Source of the DNA: an uncultured Dorea sp.
Lineage (GTDB): Bacteria; Bacillota; Clostridia; Lachnospirales; Lachnospiraceae
Assembly (NCBI GenBank): GCA_948602995.1
Contig: CAPEBR010000037.1
Location: 1 to 37,075, forward strand
Reading direction: 5' to 3'
Length of the DNA: 37,075 nt
Shown: piece after piece, positions 16,432-25,166 of the stretch
How positions within the stretch are numbered: the first letter of the stretch is position 1
Layout: every line of letters begins with the position of its first letter
Position numbers and translations under genes: made by a program
The notes under the pieces: model-generated
Seen by the model: the letters and a program-made list of their open reading frames with translations, nothing else
The model's database searches: none
What the model was told of the DNA's origin: nothing

Positions 16432-17400
16432 ATGAAGATTTATGGAGATTATACATTCCTTCTGGATAAGCTGAATGTATGGAATAATTCACAGGTTAAG
16501 ATTATCGGGGATGGAACACGGATTGTCCAGTTTGCGGATAAGTTCCTGGAAGAGCAGAGAGCAGCCTTTCAGGATGAGGTTTCTATTTCACGGGAAGGAA
16601 TGGAATATCTGAGGGACAGTCTGTCAGACCTGAGCAGCACAGGAGGGAGTCTTAGACATTATGAGCCGGTAAATCAGCCGGAGGCAGGAGGGAGTCTGTC
16701 TCTTATGGACGGTCTCTGCCGTACTTATATATTGCAGCGCCTTGATACAGAGAACGAGAATGGTGTGAGTACCAGGCTTTATAACGGGCTGATGACCCGG
16801 TATGAAGAGGAGCTTAAGAAGAAGGATGCATCCGACCTGTCCAGCCATGGGGAAAGCCTTGCAAGAGCCTATGCAGATTTGAAAAAGACCATCGAAGAAG
16901 GATATGAGAAGGGGACGCGTGAGGTCTGGATCATGGAAAAGGGGACGGATGCGGATTTTAGCGGTGTGGAGTTCGAGATCGATGGCAGCGCTGTGCGTTA
17001 CCGCAGGCTTAGCAAGGAAGAGGAGCTCCAGAAGCTGGACAAGGCATTTGAACAGCTTACACAGGATGTGGCAAAGGAATTTGCACAGACAAAGTCAGAG
17101 GAGGCTGATTCATCAGATCAGGAGATGACGGATGGTGAGAAGGAATTCTGGACTCTGGCTAACTGGATTGACGGGCTGATTAACGAGATTGAACATTTTC
17201 TTAAGCTGATAGAGCAGGAGGAAGGGGCGAAGAATAAGGAAGAACCTTTAGATCTCGGGGTACGGCTGACTGCAGAGATGCGCAGTCATGGCGCAGAGAC
17301 TGTGTCCAGGGGAAGACAGGAGGCTCAGTATGCGAATTACAGGAAGATGAGCAGGATGGTGGCGGATGTGCAGACCCTTTTGGGGAACATCCGGGCGTGA
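16432..17400 (+). CDS. Hypothetical protein, helical and charged
   Basis: 322 residues with a good ribosome binding site (AGGAAGCGGTG). I do not recognise the family. The protein begins MKIYGDYTFLLDKLN, is rich in Glu, Lys and Gln, and is predicted by eye to be largely alpha-helical with coiled-coil-like stretches (about 130-170 and 205-280). It has no signal peptide, membrane helix or cysteine motif. It is monocistronic, ending before a strong bidirectional terminator. The possible sigma-28 promoter would place it in a motility regulon, but no flagellar gene is in the window. Confidence 0.75.
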   Translation: MKIYGDYTFLLDKLNVWNNSQVKIIGDGTRIVQFADKFLEEQRAAFQDEVSISREGMEYLRDSLSDLSSTGGSLRHYEPVNQPEAGGSLSLMDGLCRTYILQRLDTENENGVSTRLYNGLMTRYEEELKKKDASDLSSHGESLARAYADLKKTIEEGYEKGTREVWIMEKGTDADFSGVEFEIDGSAVRYRRLSKEEELQKLDKAFEQLTQDVAKEFAQTKSEEADSSDQEMTDGEKEFWTLANWIDGLINEIEHFLKLIEQEEGAKNKEEPLDLGVRLTAEMRSHGAETVSRGRQEAQYANYRKMSRMVADVQTLLGNIRA

Positions 17401-17436
17401 CGTAAGTCGTATCAGATATGGCAGGAGAAGAGTAAC

Positions 17437-17471
17437 AATAAGGCAGACCGGAAGCTTTGGTCTGCCTTATT
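17437..17471. terminator. Bidirectional terminator
   Basis: AATAAGGCAGACC and GGTCTGCCTTATT form a perfect 13-bp stem around GGAAGCTTT, between converging genes at 17400 and 17487. Confidence 0.8.
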
Positions 17472-17486
17472 GTGTACAGGAATGAT

Positions 17487-19241
17487 TTATAGTTCTTTCC
17501 ACTTTGCAATCTGCTGTGTTATTAATTCGTTAACGTAAACCAATTGTCCGGCCAGACGATTTACATGGCGGAGGAAGGTCGTCTGTAGTGCAAGATAATA
17601 GTCTGGCGTCGTATTGTCCCGTGTCTTGCCGACTGCAATGCTTAGTTTTGGGTAGCGCGGCTGGGGAAGCGCGGTGTCATGCCCGTAGCGGCTGCTATAG
17701 CTATAGACAAGGCGTGTCAGTTCACCGCCGGCCTTTATAATAATATCATCGCTGTTTCTTCCTGGCATCAGTTCCTCTAGAATAGCGGCAGATGCCTTTA
17801 CCTGCTCCAGATAAGGCCAGACGGGGGACAGATCGAATTCCTTCTCTGTACCATTCTGAATCTCATGAAGCTCCCGGTCCATAAAATTCAGGAACCCAGT
17901 GAAATCCGCAGGCAGCTGTTCGGTTTCAATATAATAGCAGGCAAGCTTCAGCATGCAGGAGGCATCGCGGATAACAGATGACTTGTTTAGTTTGTCAAAT
18001 GTATCATCCGGAGTATGCCAGAAGGGCATATCCATTGTTCCGAAATGGTACACACCAAACTTAGGCATTACTGTGAAGGGGACGCGGACTGCCCAGAATG
18101 TCTGATCAGCAAAACGTGTCATGGGCTTTGGTGCATCGGGTTCTTCTTTGTTATATTCCTTCAGAATTTCCATATTAAATTCATCCGTTTCAAAAAGAGA
18201 GGTCAGAAAGGTTACGTGATCCAGGTCACCGAAGCCTGTAATGTCCATGTTCAGATGTGCAACACAGTTTTCCTGCAGTTCCATATAATGGTGATCGTTA
18301 TAGCAGGTTGAACCTGCATAGCGTGCATCAGAATGACCGCACCACCATGCAAATTTCACACTGCGCCGCAGCTTTCCCTCATATTTTTTCAGAATACGTG
18401 CCATTTCCACCATAGAAATATTGGCAGAGGCATTATCGGTCATTCCTTCATACCAGCTGTCGTAATGACCAGAGATAAGAACGAATTTCTCGCTTTGTCC
18501 GTGAATGGTCGCAATGGGTTCGCTGGCAGTGACAATCTGATTATCTTGCTGGATATTTATTGTGGCAGTGACAATCTCTCCTTCATCCATGAGAGATACA
18601 AGCCGGTCACTGTCATCCTTCATAAGTTCCCCATAAGGAAGCCATGGGTACATATCCGCAAGGTCGTCAACGTCAGGGTTGCCCCATACACTGCCAAGGC
18701 TGCCATGGTGTTTCATGTTCAGGGCATAAGCGGTAATAATCGCCACAGCACCCGCCCGTTTTGCTTTCATTGCAAAATCATAGGATGCCTCCAGAGTAAA
18801 GACGATGCTGCCCTCCATGCCGGAAAAACGCTGTGCCTCATCCTTTTGGGTGGAGACTTTTTTTCCAGTGTCAAAAAGCATCAGCGCTCCTCCTTTCTGA
18901 CGCCCTGCTTCGTCAAATACAATAGGAGCTTCCAGGTCCGTACAGTCTGCACTATATACGTACGGTGTGAGGGGGAAGGTCAGTGTTTCTCCATTGCGGG
19001 TGGTGATTTTCAGGCTGCCGTCTAAGGGAAGACTCCGGAATATGTCATATTTTTCGCGGGTAACTTCGATTCCATATTCGGACATTCTGTCACAGATCAG
19101 ATCTACGGCCTGTTCGCCTTGCTGGGAACCGGTATATCGCTCCAGTCCTGAAAAAATTTCAAGATCCTTCCACATGTCATCAATATTGATCAGGTCAGCA
19201 GCCTCATTTGCCAATGCGCGGCATTTTTTATAGTTTGCCAT
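17487..19241 (-). CDS. M28-family metallopeptidase with inserted PA-like domain
   Basis: 584 residues. M28 enzymes are two-zinc aminopeptidases or carboxypeptidases. The catalytic region starts at LISGHYDS (H259, D261) and MTDNASAN (D269), then HLNMDITG (D333) and a late FWHTPDDTFDKL histidine. A PA-like insert of roughly 100-230 precedes it. At the place of the usual catalytic Glu-Glu (GAEE) the protein has CGHSDARYAGS, a variant seen in a bacterial M28 subgroup; whether it is an active peptidase is unclear. There is no signal peptide, so it is cytosolic. ATG at 19241 has AAGGAGTG upstream and is preferred to the start at 19286. It diverges from the M20 gene with a shared control region. Confidence 0.85.
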   Translation of the reverse strand: MANYKKCRALANEAADLINIDDMWKDLEIFSGLERYTGSQQGEQAVDLICDRMSEYGIEVTREKYDIFRSLPLDGSLKITTRNGETLTFPLTPYVYSADCTDLEAPIVFDEAGRQKGGALMLFDTGKKVSTQKDEAQRFSGMEGSIVFTLEASYDFAMKAKRAGAVAIITAYALNMKHHGSLGSVWGNPDVDDLADMYPWLPYGELMKDDSDRLVSLMDEGEIVTATINIQQDNQIVTASEPIATIHGQSEKFVLISGHYDSWYEGMTDNASANISMVEMARILKKYEGKLRRSVKFAWWCGHSDARYAGSTCYNDHHYMELQENCVAHLNMDITGFGDLDHVTFLTSLFETDEFNMEILKEYNKEEPDAPKPMTRFADQTFWAVRVPFTVMPKFGVYHFGTMDMPFWHTPDDTFDKLNKSSVIRDASCMLKLACYYIETEQLPADFTGFLNFMDRELHEIQNGTEKEFDLSPVWPYLEQVKASAAILEELMPGRNSDDIIIKAGGELTRLVYSYSSRYGHDTALPQPRYPKLSIAVGKTRDNTTPDYYLALQTTFLRHVNRLAGQLVYVNELITQQIAKWKEL

Positions 19242-19320
19242 GTTCGATTCACTCCTTTTTGTGTAATTTTCTGAAAAAATGACCATATTTTCAAAGTTTA
19301 TTATAAATTTATTTTGTTAT

Positions 19321-19349
19321 AGTGTATCATTTTTTGATATTAGTGTCAA
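19321..19349 (-). promoter_or_regulatory. Promoter for the M28 gene
   Basis: Minus strand TTGACA (19349-19344), 17-bp spacer, TACACT (19326-19321). Confidence 0.65.
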
Positions 19350-19382
19350 TACTATAATTATTTTTAAAATTAAAGTATTGAC
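19345..19382. promoter_or_regulatory. Inverted repeat spanning both -35 boxes
   Basis: GTCAATACT (19345-19353) and AGTATTGAC (19374-19382) are perfect inverted copies 20 bp apart. Each contains the -35 of one of two divergent promoters, so a regulator bound here, or simply two facing promoters, could couple the M28 and M20 genes. Confidence 0.6.
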
Positions 19383-19406
19383 TATTATACGAGATTGCTG
19401 TTATTA
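19378..19406 (+). promoter_or_regulatory. Promoter for the M20 gene
   Basis: TTGACT (19378-19383), 17-bp spacer, TTATTA (19401-19406). The 230-nt leader that follows contains a MITE copy. Confidence 0.6.
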
Positions 19407-19424
19407 TGAAATAAAGGTAACTGC

Positions 19425-19590
19425 CTAGTATAATCCACACTAATTACCGATACGTTTCACGCAGAATCAATTTTCAGCCTGCAAGGCGGAGGAACGAGGC
19501 GTAGCGGTGGCTGCGCCGATTGACGACAACGCAGTACTGGCGGAAATGGCTGTTGCAGAATTCATCGTTAATTATGCAAGGCTGTACTAG
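19425..19590. repeat. MITE family 2, copy 1 (~166 bp)
   Basis: Begins CTAGTATAATCCACAC and ends with a decayed GCTGTACTAG. Its left 100 bp match copies at 21741 and 27889 in reverse orientation; the central part differs. It lies between promoter and start codon of the M20 gene. Confidence 0.8.
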
Positions 19591-19640
19591 GTCATTACAA
19601 TTAAAGTTCGAAAAATAAATACGGAAAGTGGGGCTGACTT

Positions 19641-20759
19641 ATGGATATTGTGGTCAATAAAGAGCAAATTATGACAGACTGGAGAATTCTTCATAGTATG
19701 CCGGAGATCGGATTCTGTGAATACAGAACTTCAGCGTATCTGCGTAAAAGGCTGGAGACATTAGGGTTTGAGGTGCATTCGGCTGCAGGAACAGGTCTTC
19801 TGGCGGCTTTACATGGAAAAGAGCCGGGAAAAAGCGTTGGGCTGCGTGCAGATATTGATGCACTAAAGTTTCATGACGGGGATGGTACCTCAGTGCTTCT
19901 TCATGCCTGCGGACACGATGCTCACAGTACAATGGTTTTAAACGCAGGTGAGATCATAGCAAAAGCAGGCATTCGCAGAGGAACCTTATATCTGTTGTTT
20001 CAGCCGGCGGAGGAGACGATCTGCGGAGCCAGCAGAGTCATTGCCGAAGGAGAGATGCCGCATCTGGATGCGCTCTTTGGAATGCATCTGCGTTCCAGGT
20101 CAGAAATACCGGTCGGAAAGGCAACTGCACAGCTCCTCCATCAGGCAACAAGACCGCTGACGATCATCTTTCTTGGGAAAGCAGCGCATGGCGCCAGGCC
20201 AGAGCAGGGGATCAATGCCCTGTCTGCTGCAGCTGCAACCATTGCCAGAGTAGATTCAATGAAAATTAATACAGGTCTAAGCTGGTCAGCAAAGGCAACG
20301 AATGCGGACTGCTATGGAAACAGCCATAACGTAATTCCGGAATGCTGCACAGTGATGTTTGATCTTAGGGCACAGAGCAATGTACTGGCAGATCAGATAC
20401 TTCAGAAGGTGCTGGACTGCGCACATCAGAGTGCATCTGAGGTAGGGTGCCGGATGGAGGCATCTGTAATTAAAGGGTATGCGGCAGAGTATGACCCGGC
20501 GCTTGTCACAATCTGTGAAGAGGCTATTACAGAGACTCTCGGCAGTGTGGAGCCGCCGCTTAGGACACTGGGAAGTGAGGACTTTCATGCCTATTACAAA
20601 GAGGCTGGGATTCCGGTGGCCTACATGGGTCTGGGTGCAGATCTGGTACCGGATTTACATAGCAGGGAAATGACATTTGATACCAGGTGTATGGAGTCAG
20701 GGGTGGAGATCTTTTGCCGTTGTGTAGATAAACTGCTGGAAGTAAATGGTGATCGCTAA
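19641..20759 (+). CDS. M20D-family amidohydrolase (hippurate/N-acyl amino acid hydrolase type)
   Basis: 372 residues. These enzymes release an amino acid from an N-acyl amino acid or small peptide using two metal ions. Motifs are RADIDALK (69-76), HACGHDAH (C90, H92) and QPAEE (E124/E125), with a catalytic-region histidine in GMHLR and the dimerisation insert AHGARPEQGINAL. The final metal residue is in DLHS. The use of Cys and His in HACGH marks the M20D subgroup, which includes hippurate hydrolase and AbgA. ATG at 19641 follows GGAAAGTGGGG. It lies opposite the M28 gene and converges on the RpiR gene. The actual substrate is unknown. Confidence 0.88.
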   Translation: MDIVVNKEQIMTDWRILHSMPEIGFCEYRTSAYLRKRLETLGFEVHSAAGTGLLAALHGKEPGKSVGLRADIDALKFHDGDGTSVLLHACGHDAHSTMVLNAGEIIAKAGIRRGTLYLLFQPAEETICGASRVIAEGEMPHLDALFGMHLRSRSEIPVGKATAQLLHQATRPLTIIFLGKAAHGARPEQGINALSAAAATIARVDSMKINTGLSWSAKATNADCYGNSHNVIPECCTVMFDLRAQSNVLADQILQKVLDCAHQSASEVGCRMEASVIKGYAAEYDPALVTICEEAITETLGSVEPPLRTLGSEDFHAYYKEAGIPVAYMGLGADLVPDLHSREMTFDTRCMESGVEIFCRCVDKLLEVNGDR

Positions 20760-20791
20760 GACAGGGCTGTGTATTTGCAGCGCTGATGAAC

Positions 20792-20822
20792 AAAGGGAGC
20801 TTTGTCTGCAAAGCTCCCTTTT
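20792..20822. terminator. Bidirectional terminator
   Basis: AAAGGGAGCTTTG and CAAAGCTCCCTTT form a 13-bp stem with a TCTG loop, followed by TTTT, between the converging M20 and RpiR genes. Confidence 0.85.
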
Positions 20823-20826
20823 AAAG

Positions 20827-21714
20827 TTAAATGATGTAGTGTTCATTTTGAGGATTTGCCTGGGTAACGATTTCCTGAAGCTTGAGAAGCTTCTCGTTAA
20901 AACGGGAGAATTGATCCTTCCGGGCGGAAATATACATACAGGCCAGAAGATTGATCAGAGAAATAGGCGCGGTATAGGAATTAAAGAAAATCGGATTCTT
21001 TGTAACACTGGTCAGTACAACATCAGCAAACTGCGCTCCTGCAGTTGTAAGCTTATCGGAGAAGCAGAGAATCTTTACATCCTGCTTGCTGTGAAGATGC
21101 CTGGCGAGATCAATGGGCAGCTGGATGTACGGGAGATAGGAAAAGAAAATCAGGAGATCATCAGAACCCATCTGCGCCATATAGTAGAGGAGTGCAGGAA
21201 TATCCTGCCCCCCAATATTCGTGACATCCATGCCTAAACGCCGGAATCTCTGTGCAAAGAGATTGGAAGCAGCAGAAGCATAGTCAGAGGCGTAGACATA
21301 GACGCGCTTCGCCTGGAATAACAGTTCCAGGGCATCATTCAGATCTTTTCTGCTGATATGGGAGTATGTATGCTCTATGGCTTTTAATTCGGAATCTATT
21401 ACTGTGGAGCAGATATCATCTGAGTCCTTATCCAGGGAAATGGAGGTCTTGATCTTCTCATTAGGCGACATCCACTGAACAATATGATTTTGCAGATCAT
21501 TACGCATATCGGCATAACCGCTGTAGCCAATCTGATGGGAAAAGTTAAGAACCGTGGATTCTGTAGTATGACTCTCTGCTGCCAGCTGCTTCAGTGTATA
21601 AAAACAGACAGTATCCGGATGCTGGAGGATGTAGTCAGCAATCTGACGTTGTGTTCTGCTGAAGGAATTATATTGTTCATTAATGACAGAAAGAATGTTT
21701 GTCGGCTGCTCCAT
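20827..21714 (-). CDS. RpiR/MurR-family transcriptional regulator
   Basis: 295 residues. The N-terminal HTH_6 domain (about 1-78) has FSRTQRQIADYILQHP and TTESTVLNFSHQIGYSGY. The C-terminal SIS domain (about 125-270) binds sugar phosphates or other small ligands in this family. AAAGGAG precedes the ATG. It lies between the M28/M20 pair and the symporter-iadA-larA operon and is a likely regulator of one or both. A MITE copy begins 27 nt upstream of its start, so its native promoter has been displaced or replaced. Confidence 0.9.
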   Translation of the reverse strand: MEQPTNILSVINEQYNSFSRTQRQIADYILQHPDTVCFYTLKQLAAESHTTESTVLNFSHQIGYSGYADMRNDLQNHIVQWMSPNEKIKTSISLDKDSDDICSTVIDSELKAIEHTYSHISRKDLNDALELLFQAKRVYVYASDYASAASNLFAQRFRRLGMDVTNIGGQDIPALLYYMAQMGSDDLLIFFSYLPYIQLPIDLARHLHSKQDVKILCFSDKLTTAGAQFADVVLTSVTKNPIFFNSYTAPISLINLLACMYISARKDQFSRFNEKLLKLQEIVTQANPQNEHYII

Positions 21715-21740
21715 TGTGTGCTCCTTTGCTGAATTAACCT

Positions 21741-21956
21741 CTAGTATAACCCCAACTAATTAACCGTACGTTTCACTTGTCTGAATTTCCATCTGCCGCG
21801 TTGGTCTACACTCCGTTACGGTCCGCGCTGAACATGTGCCACTGGCACATAGCGCCGTCAATCGGCGCAGCCACCGCTACGCCTCGTTCCTCCGCCTTGC
21901 AGGCTGAAAATTTATCCTGCGTGAAACGTATCGGTAATTAGTGTGGATTATACTAG
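21741..21956. repeat. MITE family 2, copy 2 (complete, 216 bp)
   Basis: Terminal inverted repeats of about 36 bp: the left begins CTAGTATAACCCCAAC, the right ends GTGTGGATTATACTAG; both carry CGTTTCAC. CTAG at each tip may be a 4-bp target duplication. The interior has an ATGTGCCA/TGGCACAT palindrome and no ORF. It separates the RpiR gene from the symporter operon. Confidence 0.88.
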
Positions 21957-22119
21957 TTTTGCTCGTTATAGTTACCGGTAATTTTCAAAATAGCATATTA
22001 CAAAATGATTTACAAGCTGTTTTAAATAAATTTTTTTGGTTTGTGAATAATAGACATATAATGATTTGCTTTTTATAGTTATTTTCACCATTATTTCCAT
22101 TTTGTGGGAAAGATTTAAC

Positions 22120-22159
22120 ACTGTTTACTCTAATTTTAAAAAAAAATAGAGTAAACAGT
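22120..22159. promoter_or_regulatory. 13-bp perfect inverted repeat, candidate operator
   Basis: ACTGTTTACTCTA (22120-22132) and TAGAGTAAACAGT (22147-22159) are separated by 14 A/T bases and abut the promoter of the symporter operon. Probably an operator; RpiR is the nearest candidate regulator. Confidence 0.65.
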
Positions 22160-22187
22160 TGATTTTTTGGAGAAAGTATGGTATTAA
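22159..22187 (+). promoter_or_regulatory. Promoter of the symporter-iadA-larA operon
   Basis: TTGATT (22159-22164), 17-bp spacer, TATTAA (22182-22187), overlapping the inverted repeat by one base. Confidence 0.5.
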
Positions 22188-22218
22188 ATATATAAACAAT
22201 TCATATCAAATTTCAAAA

Positions 22219-22257
22219 AGGTCATGCGTTCCATGCCTACATGAAAACGCATGATCT
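22219..22257 (+). repeat. Leader hairpin, copy 1
   Basis: AGGTCATGCGTT and AACGCATGATCT form a 12-bp stem with one G-U pair around a 15-nt loop containing ATGCCT. A closely similar sequence with identical spacing is at 30132-30170. It lies in the 5' leader, 21 nt before the first gene. Confidence 0.65.
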
Positions 22258-22278
22258 GCAAAGAAGGGAGTGAGAACT

Positions 22279-22515
22279 ATGAAAGATCGATTTAATACGA
22301 TCTGGGGAGCCGTCTTTACATCATTATTTGTTTTGATTATGCTTCCCCTGCCTTGTTTCTACAACGAAAAGTATGTGTCGTCAATTGCAGGGATTCCAAG
22401 TTACATTATGGGGTGGCTGATCATTGCGCTCATCACATTTGCCCTGATTCTCATATGGGTCAGGCAATGCTGGAACCGGCCGGAATATTGTGAGTTTGAT
22501 GAGGAGGTGAAGTAG
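22279..22515 (+). CDS. DUF3311-type small membrane protein, symporter partner
   Basis: 78 residues with two membrane helices (about 8-27 and 40-62) and the PLPCFYN and GIP words of small proteins encoded ahead of sodium:solute symporters. The ATG at 22279 follows GAAGGGAGTG; the longer GTG start at 22270 is less likely. Its stop TAG directly abuts the symporter ATG, so the two are co-translated. It probably aids assembly or function of the symporter in the membrane. Confidence 0.8.
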   Translation: MKDRFNTIWGAVFTSLFVLIMLPLPCFYNEKYVSSIAGIPSYIMGWLIIALITFALILIWVRQCWNRPEYCEFDEEVK

Positions 22516-23994
22516 ATGTCAGAAGTAGCTGTTAATCCGATACCTTTTTACATTGTTATTGTTCTTTACATTTGTATGATGGCTGTGATTGGCTATATTG
22601 CAACGAAGAAAACCAATACGATGCAGGACTATTTTGTACTTAGCGGTAAAGCAGGATTTATTGTATCTGGAATCGCGTATGCTACTACGCAATATTCTAT
22701 GGGTACGTTTTTAGGTACTCCGGGTACAATTTATAATGCGGGTTATTCCGGAATGGCGATTACGATTCCGGGAGTTGTATTCTCACTGGTGATTCCGGCA
22801 ATTTTTATTGGCCGTAAGCTGGTGACCCTGGGACACAGGGAGGGATTTTTAACTTTGACAGATTATCTGTCTGACCGCTATGAGAGTAAAAACATGAGCG
22901 GCCTTCTAGGAGCTCTGATGGTGGTCTTTATGGTGCCCATGATGGGAGCGCAGATTATAGGAGCCGGAGTGCTGGTCAATGTATTTACAGGTCTTCCGAA
23001 TCAGGTAGGAGTCATAGCGTTTGGAGTAATTGTAATTGCTTACTGTATGAGCGGCGGAATGCGGGGAGCCATGATGACGGATGTTGTACAGGGTATTCTG
23101 ATGTTCGGTGCATCTATTGCTGCTTTTGTGATTGTTTTAAAGATGGGCGGCGGGATGACGGCTCTGAATGAATCTCTTGCCTCTATGGGTGAGGAGTGGA
23201 TGGCTTTTCCGGGTGCGAACGGCAGCTTTCCATGGACGTACATGGTTTCTAATATTCTGCTCTGGAGCTTTTTTACTATGGGACAGCCTCAGCTGTTCAC
23301 AAAGTTTTTTGCCATGAAGGATCATAAAACTATGTTCCGTTCCGTTATTCTGGCTACCGTCGGCATGGCGCTTACCGCATGGCTGATCTGCTGGAGCGCA
23401 CCTCTGGCGCGTCCGCTTATCGGAGACATTAATAATACCGATTATATTGTTCCGATTATTCTGCAGCGCGGTCTGCCTGCAATTGCAGCTTCTGTTTTAG
23501 TTGCAGGAATTGCAGCGGCAGGAATGTCTACAATTGACGGCGTTCTGGTTACTGCTACAGCTGCAGTTACCCGGGACATCTACCAGAAATTCATTAACCC
23601 GAACGCAAGTGATGATTTTATTCTTCGTATTTCGAAGTATGTTACGTGTGTGCTTGGATTAATGGTAATCCTTTTTGGCTGTCTGCAGCCGGGTTCTATT
23701 TTTACAATTAATACATTCGCATTTTCTGGAATGGCAATGTTCGTTGTGCCGGTACTGTTTGGTATGTACTGGAAAAAGGCAACGACTCCTGCAGCATGGG
23801 CGTCTATTATTTGCGGAGATCTTACACTGGTATTATGTACAAAGGTTCCGGCATTAAAGGAAGCAATCCATGGTTTCCATGCAGTGGTTCCGGCATTTGC
23901 AGCAGCAGTTATTACAATGGTTGTGGTATCTTTGATTACTCCGGGCAGGGTGGCTTCGAAGGATACCCTGAAGAGGCATCTGCTTGCCGGATAG
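22516..23994 (+). CDS. Sodium:solute symporter (SSS family)
   Basis: 492 residues with about 13 membrane helices. It has QDYFVLSGKAGF near the start, a Gly-rich YATTQYSMGTFLGTPG segment, and MSGGMRGAMMTDVVQG, the sodium-symporter signature region. It imports a small organic solute with sodium. The substrate cannot be read from sequence; operon partners iadA and larA point to an acidic or hydroxylated amide or dipeptide. GAGGAGGTG within the preceding gene is its ribosome binding site. Confidence 0.92.
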   Translation: MSEVAVNPIPFYIVIVLYICMMAVIGYIATKKTNTMQDYFVLSGKAGFIVSGIAYATTQYSMGTFLGTPGTIYNAGYSGMAITIPGVVFSLVIPAIFIGRKLVTLGHREGFLTLTDYLSDRYESKNMSGLLGALMVVFMVPMMGAQIIGAGVLVNVFTGLPNQVGVIAFGVIVIAYCMSGGMRGAMMTDVVQGILMFGASIAAFVIVLKMGGGMTALNESLASMGEEWMAFPGANGSFPWTYMVSNILLWSFFTMGQPQLFTKFFAMKDHKTMFRSVILATVGMALTAWLICWSAPLARPLIGDINNTDYIVPIILQRGLPAIAASVLVAGIAAAGMSTIDGVLVTATAAVTRDIYQKFINPNASDDFILRISKYVTCVLGLMVILFGCLQPGSIFTINTFAFSGMAMFVVPVLFGMYWKKATTPAAWASIICGDLTLVLCTKVPALKEAIHGFHAVVPAFAAAVITMVVVSLITPGRVASKDTLKRHLLAG

Positions 23995-24003
23995 GGGAGT
24001 GGA

Positions 24004-25134
24004 ATGAGACTGATTAAACATGTGAAGGTATTTAGGGAAAATGCCTGGAGGGATTCCGACATACTGCTAGAAGGAGAGAGAATTGCTGCCATTGATGACA
24101 GAATTGAGGCGTGGGCTCCTGGGCTGACAGAATCAGAAGGCTGTGGAATGAAGGCAATTCCGGGTTATCTGGACCGGCATGTGCATATTACCGGGGGCGG
24201 AGGAGAAGGGGGCTTTTCAAATGAGGCGCCGCCTGTGCGGATTGGAGAACTTATTCGGGGCGGAGTGACCACAGTAACAGGAGTCCTTGGAACAGACGGA
24301 CTGACACGAAGTGTGGAAAGTCTGGCAGCAAAAGCTATGGCTCTGGAGGAAGAGGGACTGACTGCATATTTTCTTACCGGTTCTTATTCTTATCCGTCCC
24401 CTTCGGTTACAGGGAGTGTTAAGAAAGATATCGTGATGTTAAAAAACTGCCTGGGTGTCAAACTGGCAATTTCGGATCACCGTTCCTCCTGTATATTGGA
24501 TCATGAACTGGCAAGGCTGGCGGCAGATGTGTGGCAGGCAGGTATTTTAAAGGGACACCCGGCATTTGTTCATCTTCATGTAGGGCACGGAAAAGAAGGA
24601 ATCAGTCAGCTGATCCGGCTGGCAGAAAAAACAGATCTGCCAGTTCGGGTTTTTCAGCCCACACATATGGGAAATCATATGGATGACGCGGGTCATTTTG
24701 CGAAAATGGGGGGCTGGGTAGATTTTACTGTCTTAGAAGATGAAGAAAGCAATGCAGACCAGATGGTGTATGCCCTGGAACACTGTCCGTGGGAAAAGGT
24801 GACTTTTAGTACAGATGGGAATGGGAGTATGCCTGTGTGGAATGAAAATAAGGAGATGAAGGGGATCGGCATATGCAAAGTATCAGGCATTCATGCCACA
24901 GTCCAGACTTTGGTGCAAAGAAAAGGCCTATCTCTGGAGCAGGCAATTCTGCCATGCACGCTTAATGTTGCAAAGGCTCTTGGCCTGCCGGATAAAGGAT
25001 GCCTGAAACAGGGCGCTCTGGGAGACATTCTGCTGCTTGATGACCAATTGGAGATACAGTCAGTCTACGCCTTGGGAAAGGAACTGTTTCATGAGGGGCG
25101 ACTTACTTTTACTCCGAAGTTTTCAGATATATAA
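24004..25134 (+). CDS. iadA: Isoaspartyl dipeptidase (IadA, M38 amidohydrolase)
   Basis: 376 residues. IadA hydrolyses beta-aspartyl (isoaspartyl) dipeptides formed by protein ageing. The metal-binding motif is LDRHVHITGGGGEGG (H59, H61, with E68 in the substrate loop), carbamylated-lysine candidate K153 in GVKLAISDHRSS, then H192 (LHVGHG), H221 (PTHMGN) and D271 (STDGNGS). All key positions of the E. coli enzyme are present and length is normal. GGGGAG precedes the ATG 9 nt after the symporter stop. Close relatives with other beta-linked substrates cannot be excluded. Confidence 0.9.
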   Translation: MRLIKHVKVFRENAWRDSDILLEGERIAAIDDRIEAWAPGLTESEGCGMKAIPGYLDRHVHITGGGGEGGFSNEAPPVRIGELIRGGVTTVTGVLGTDGLTRSVESLAAKAMALEEEGLTAYFLTGSYSYPSPSVTGSVKKDIVMLKNCLGVKLAISDHRSSCILDHELARLAADVWQAGILKGHPAFVHLHVGHGKEGISQLIRLAEKTDLPVRVFQPTHMGNHMDDAGHFAKMGGWVDFTVLEDEESNADQMVYALEHCPWEKVTFSTDGNGSMPVWNENKEMKGIGICKVSGIHATVQTLVQRKGLSLEQAILPCTLNVAKALGLPDKGCLKQGALGDILLLDDQLEIQSVYALGKELFHEGRLTFTPKFSDI

Positions 25135-25166
25135 GCTTTATCATATAATGTGACAGGGGGGATATT

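Noticed and set aside
18333..19025. Plus-strand 230-codon frame within the M28 gene
   Set aside because: Antisense shadow of a well-supported peptidase; no start signal.
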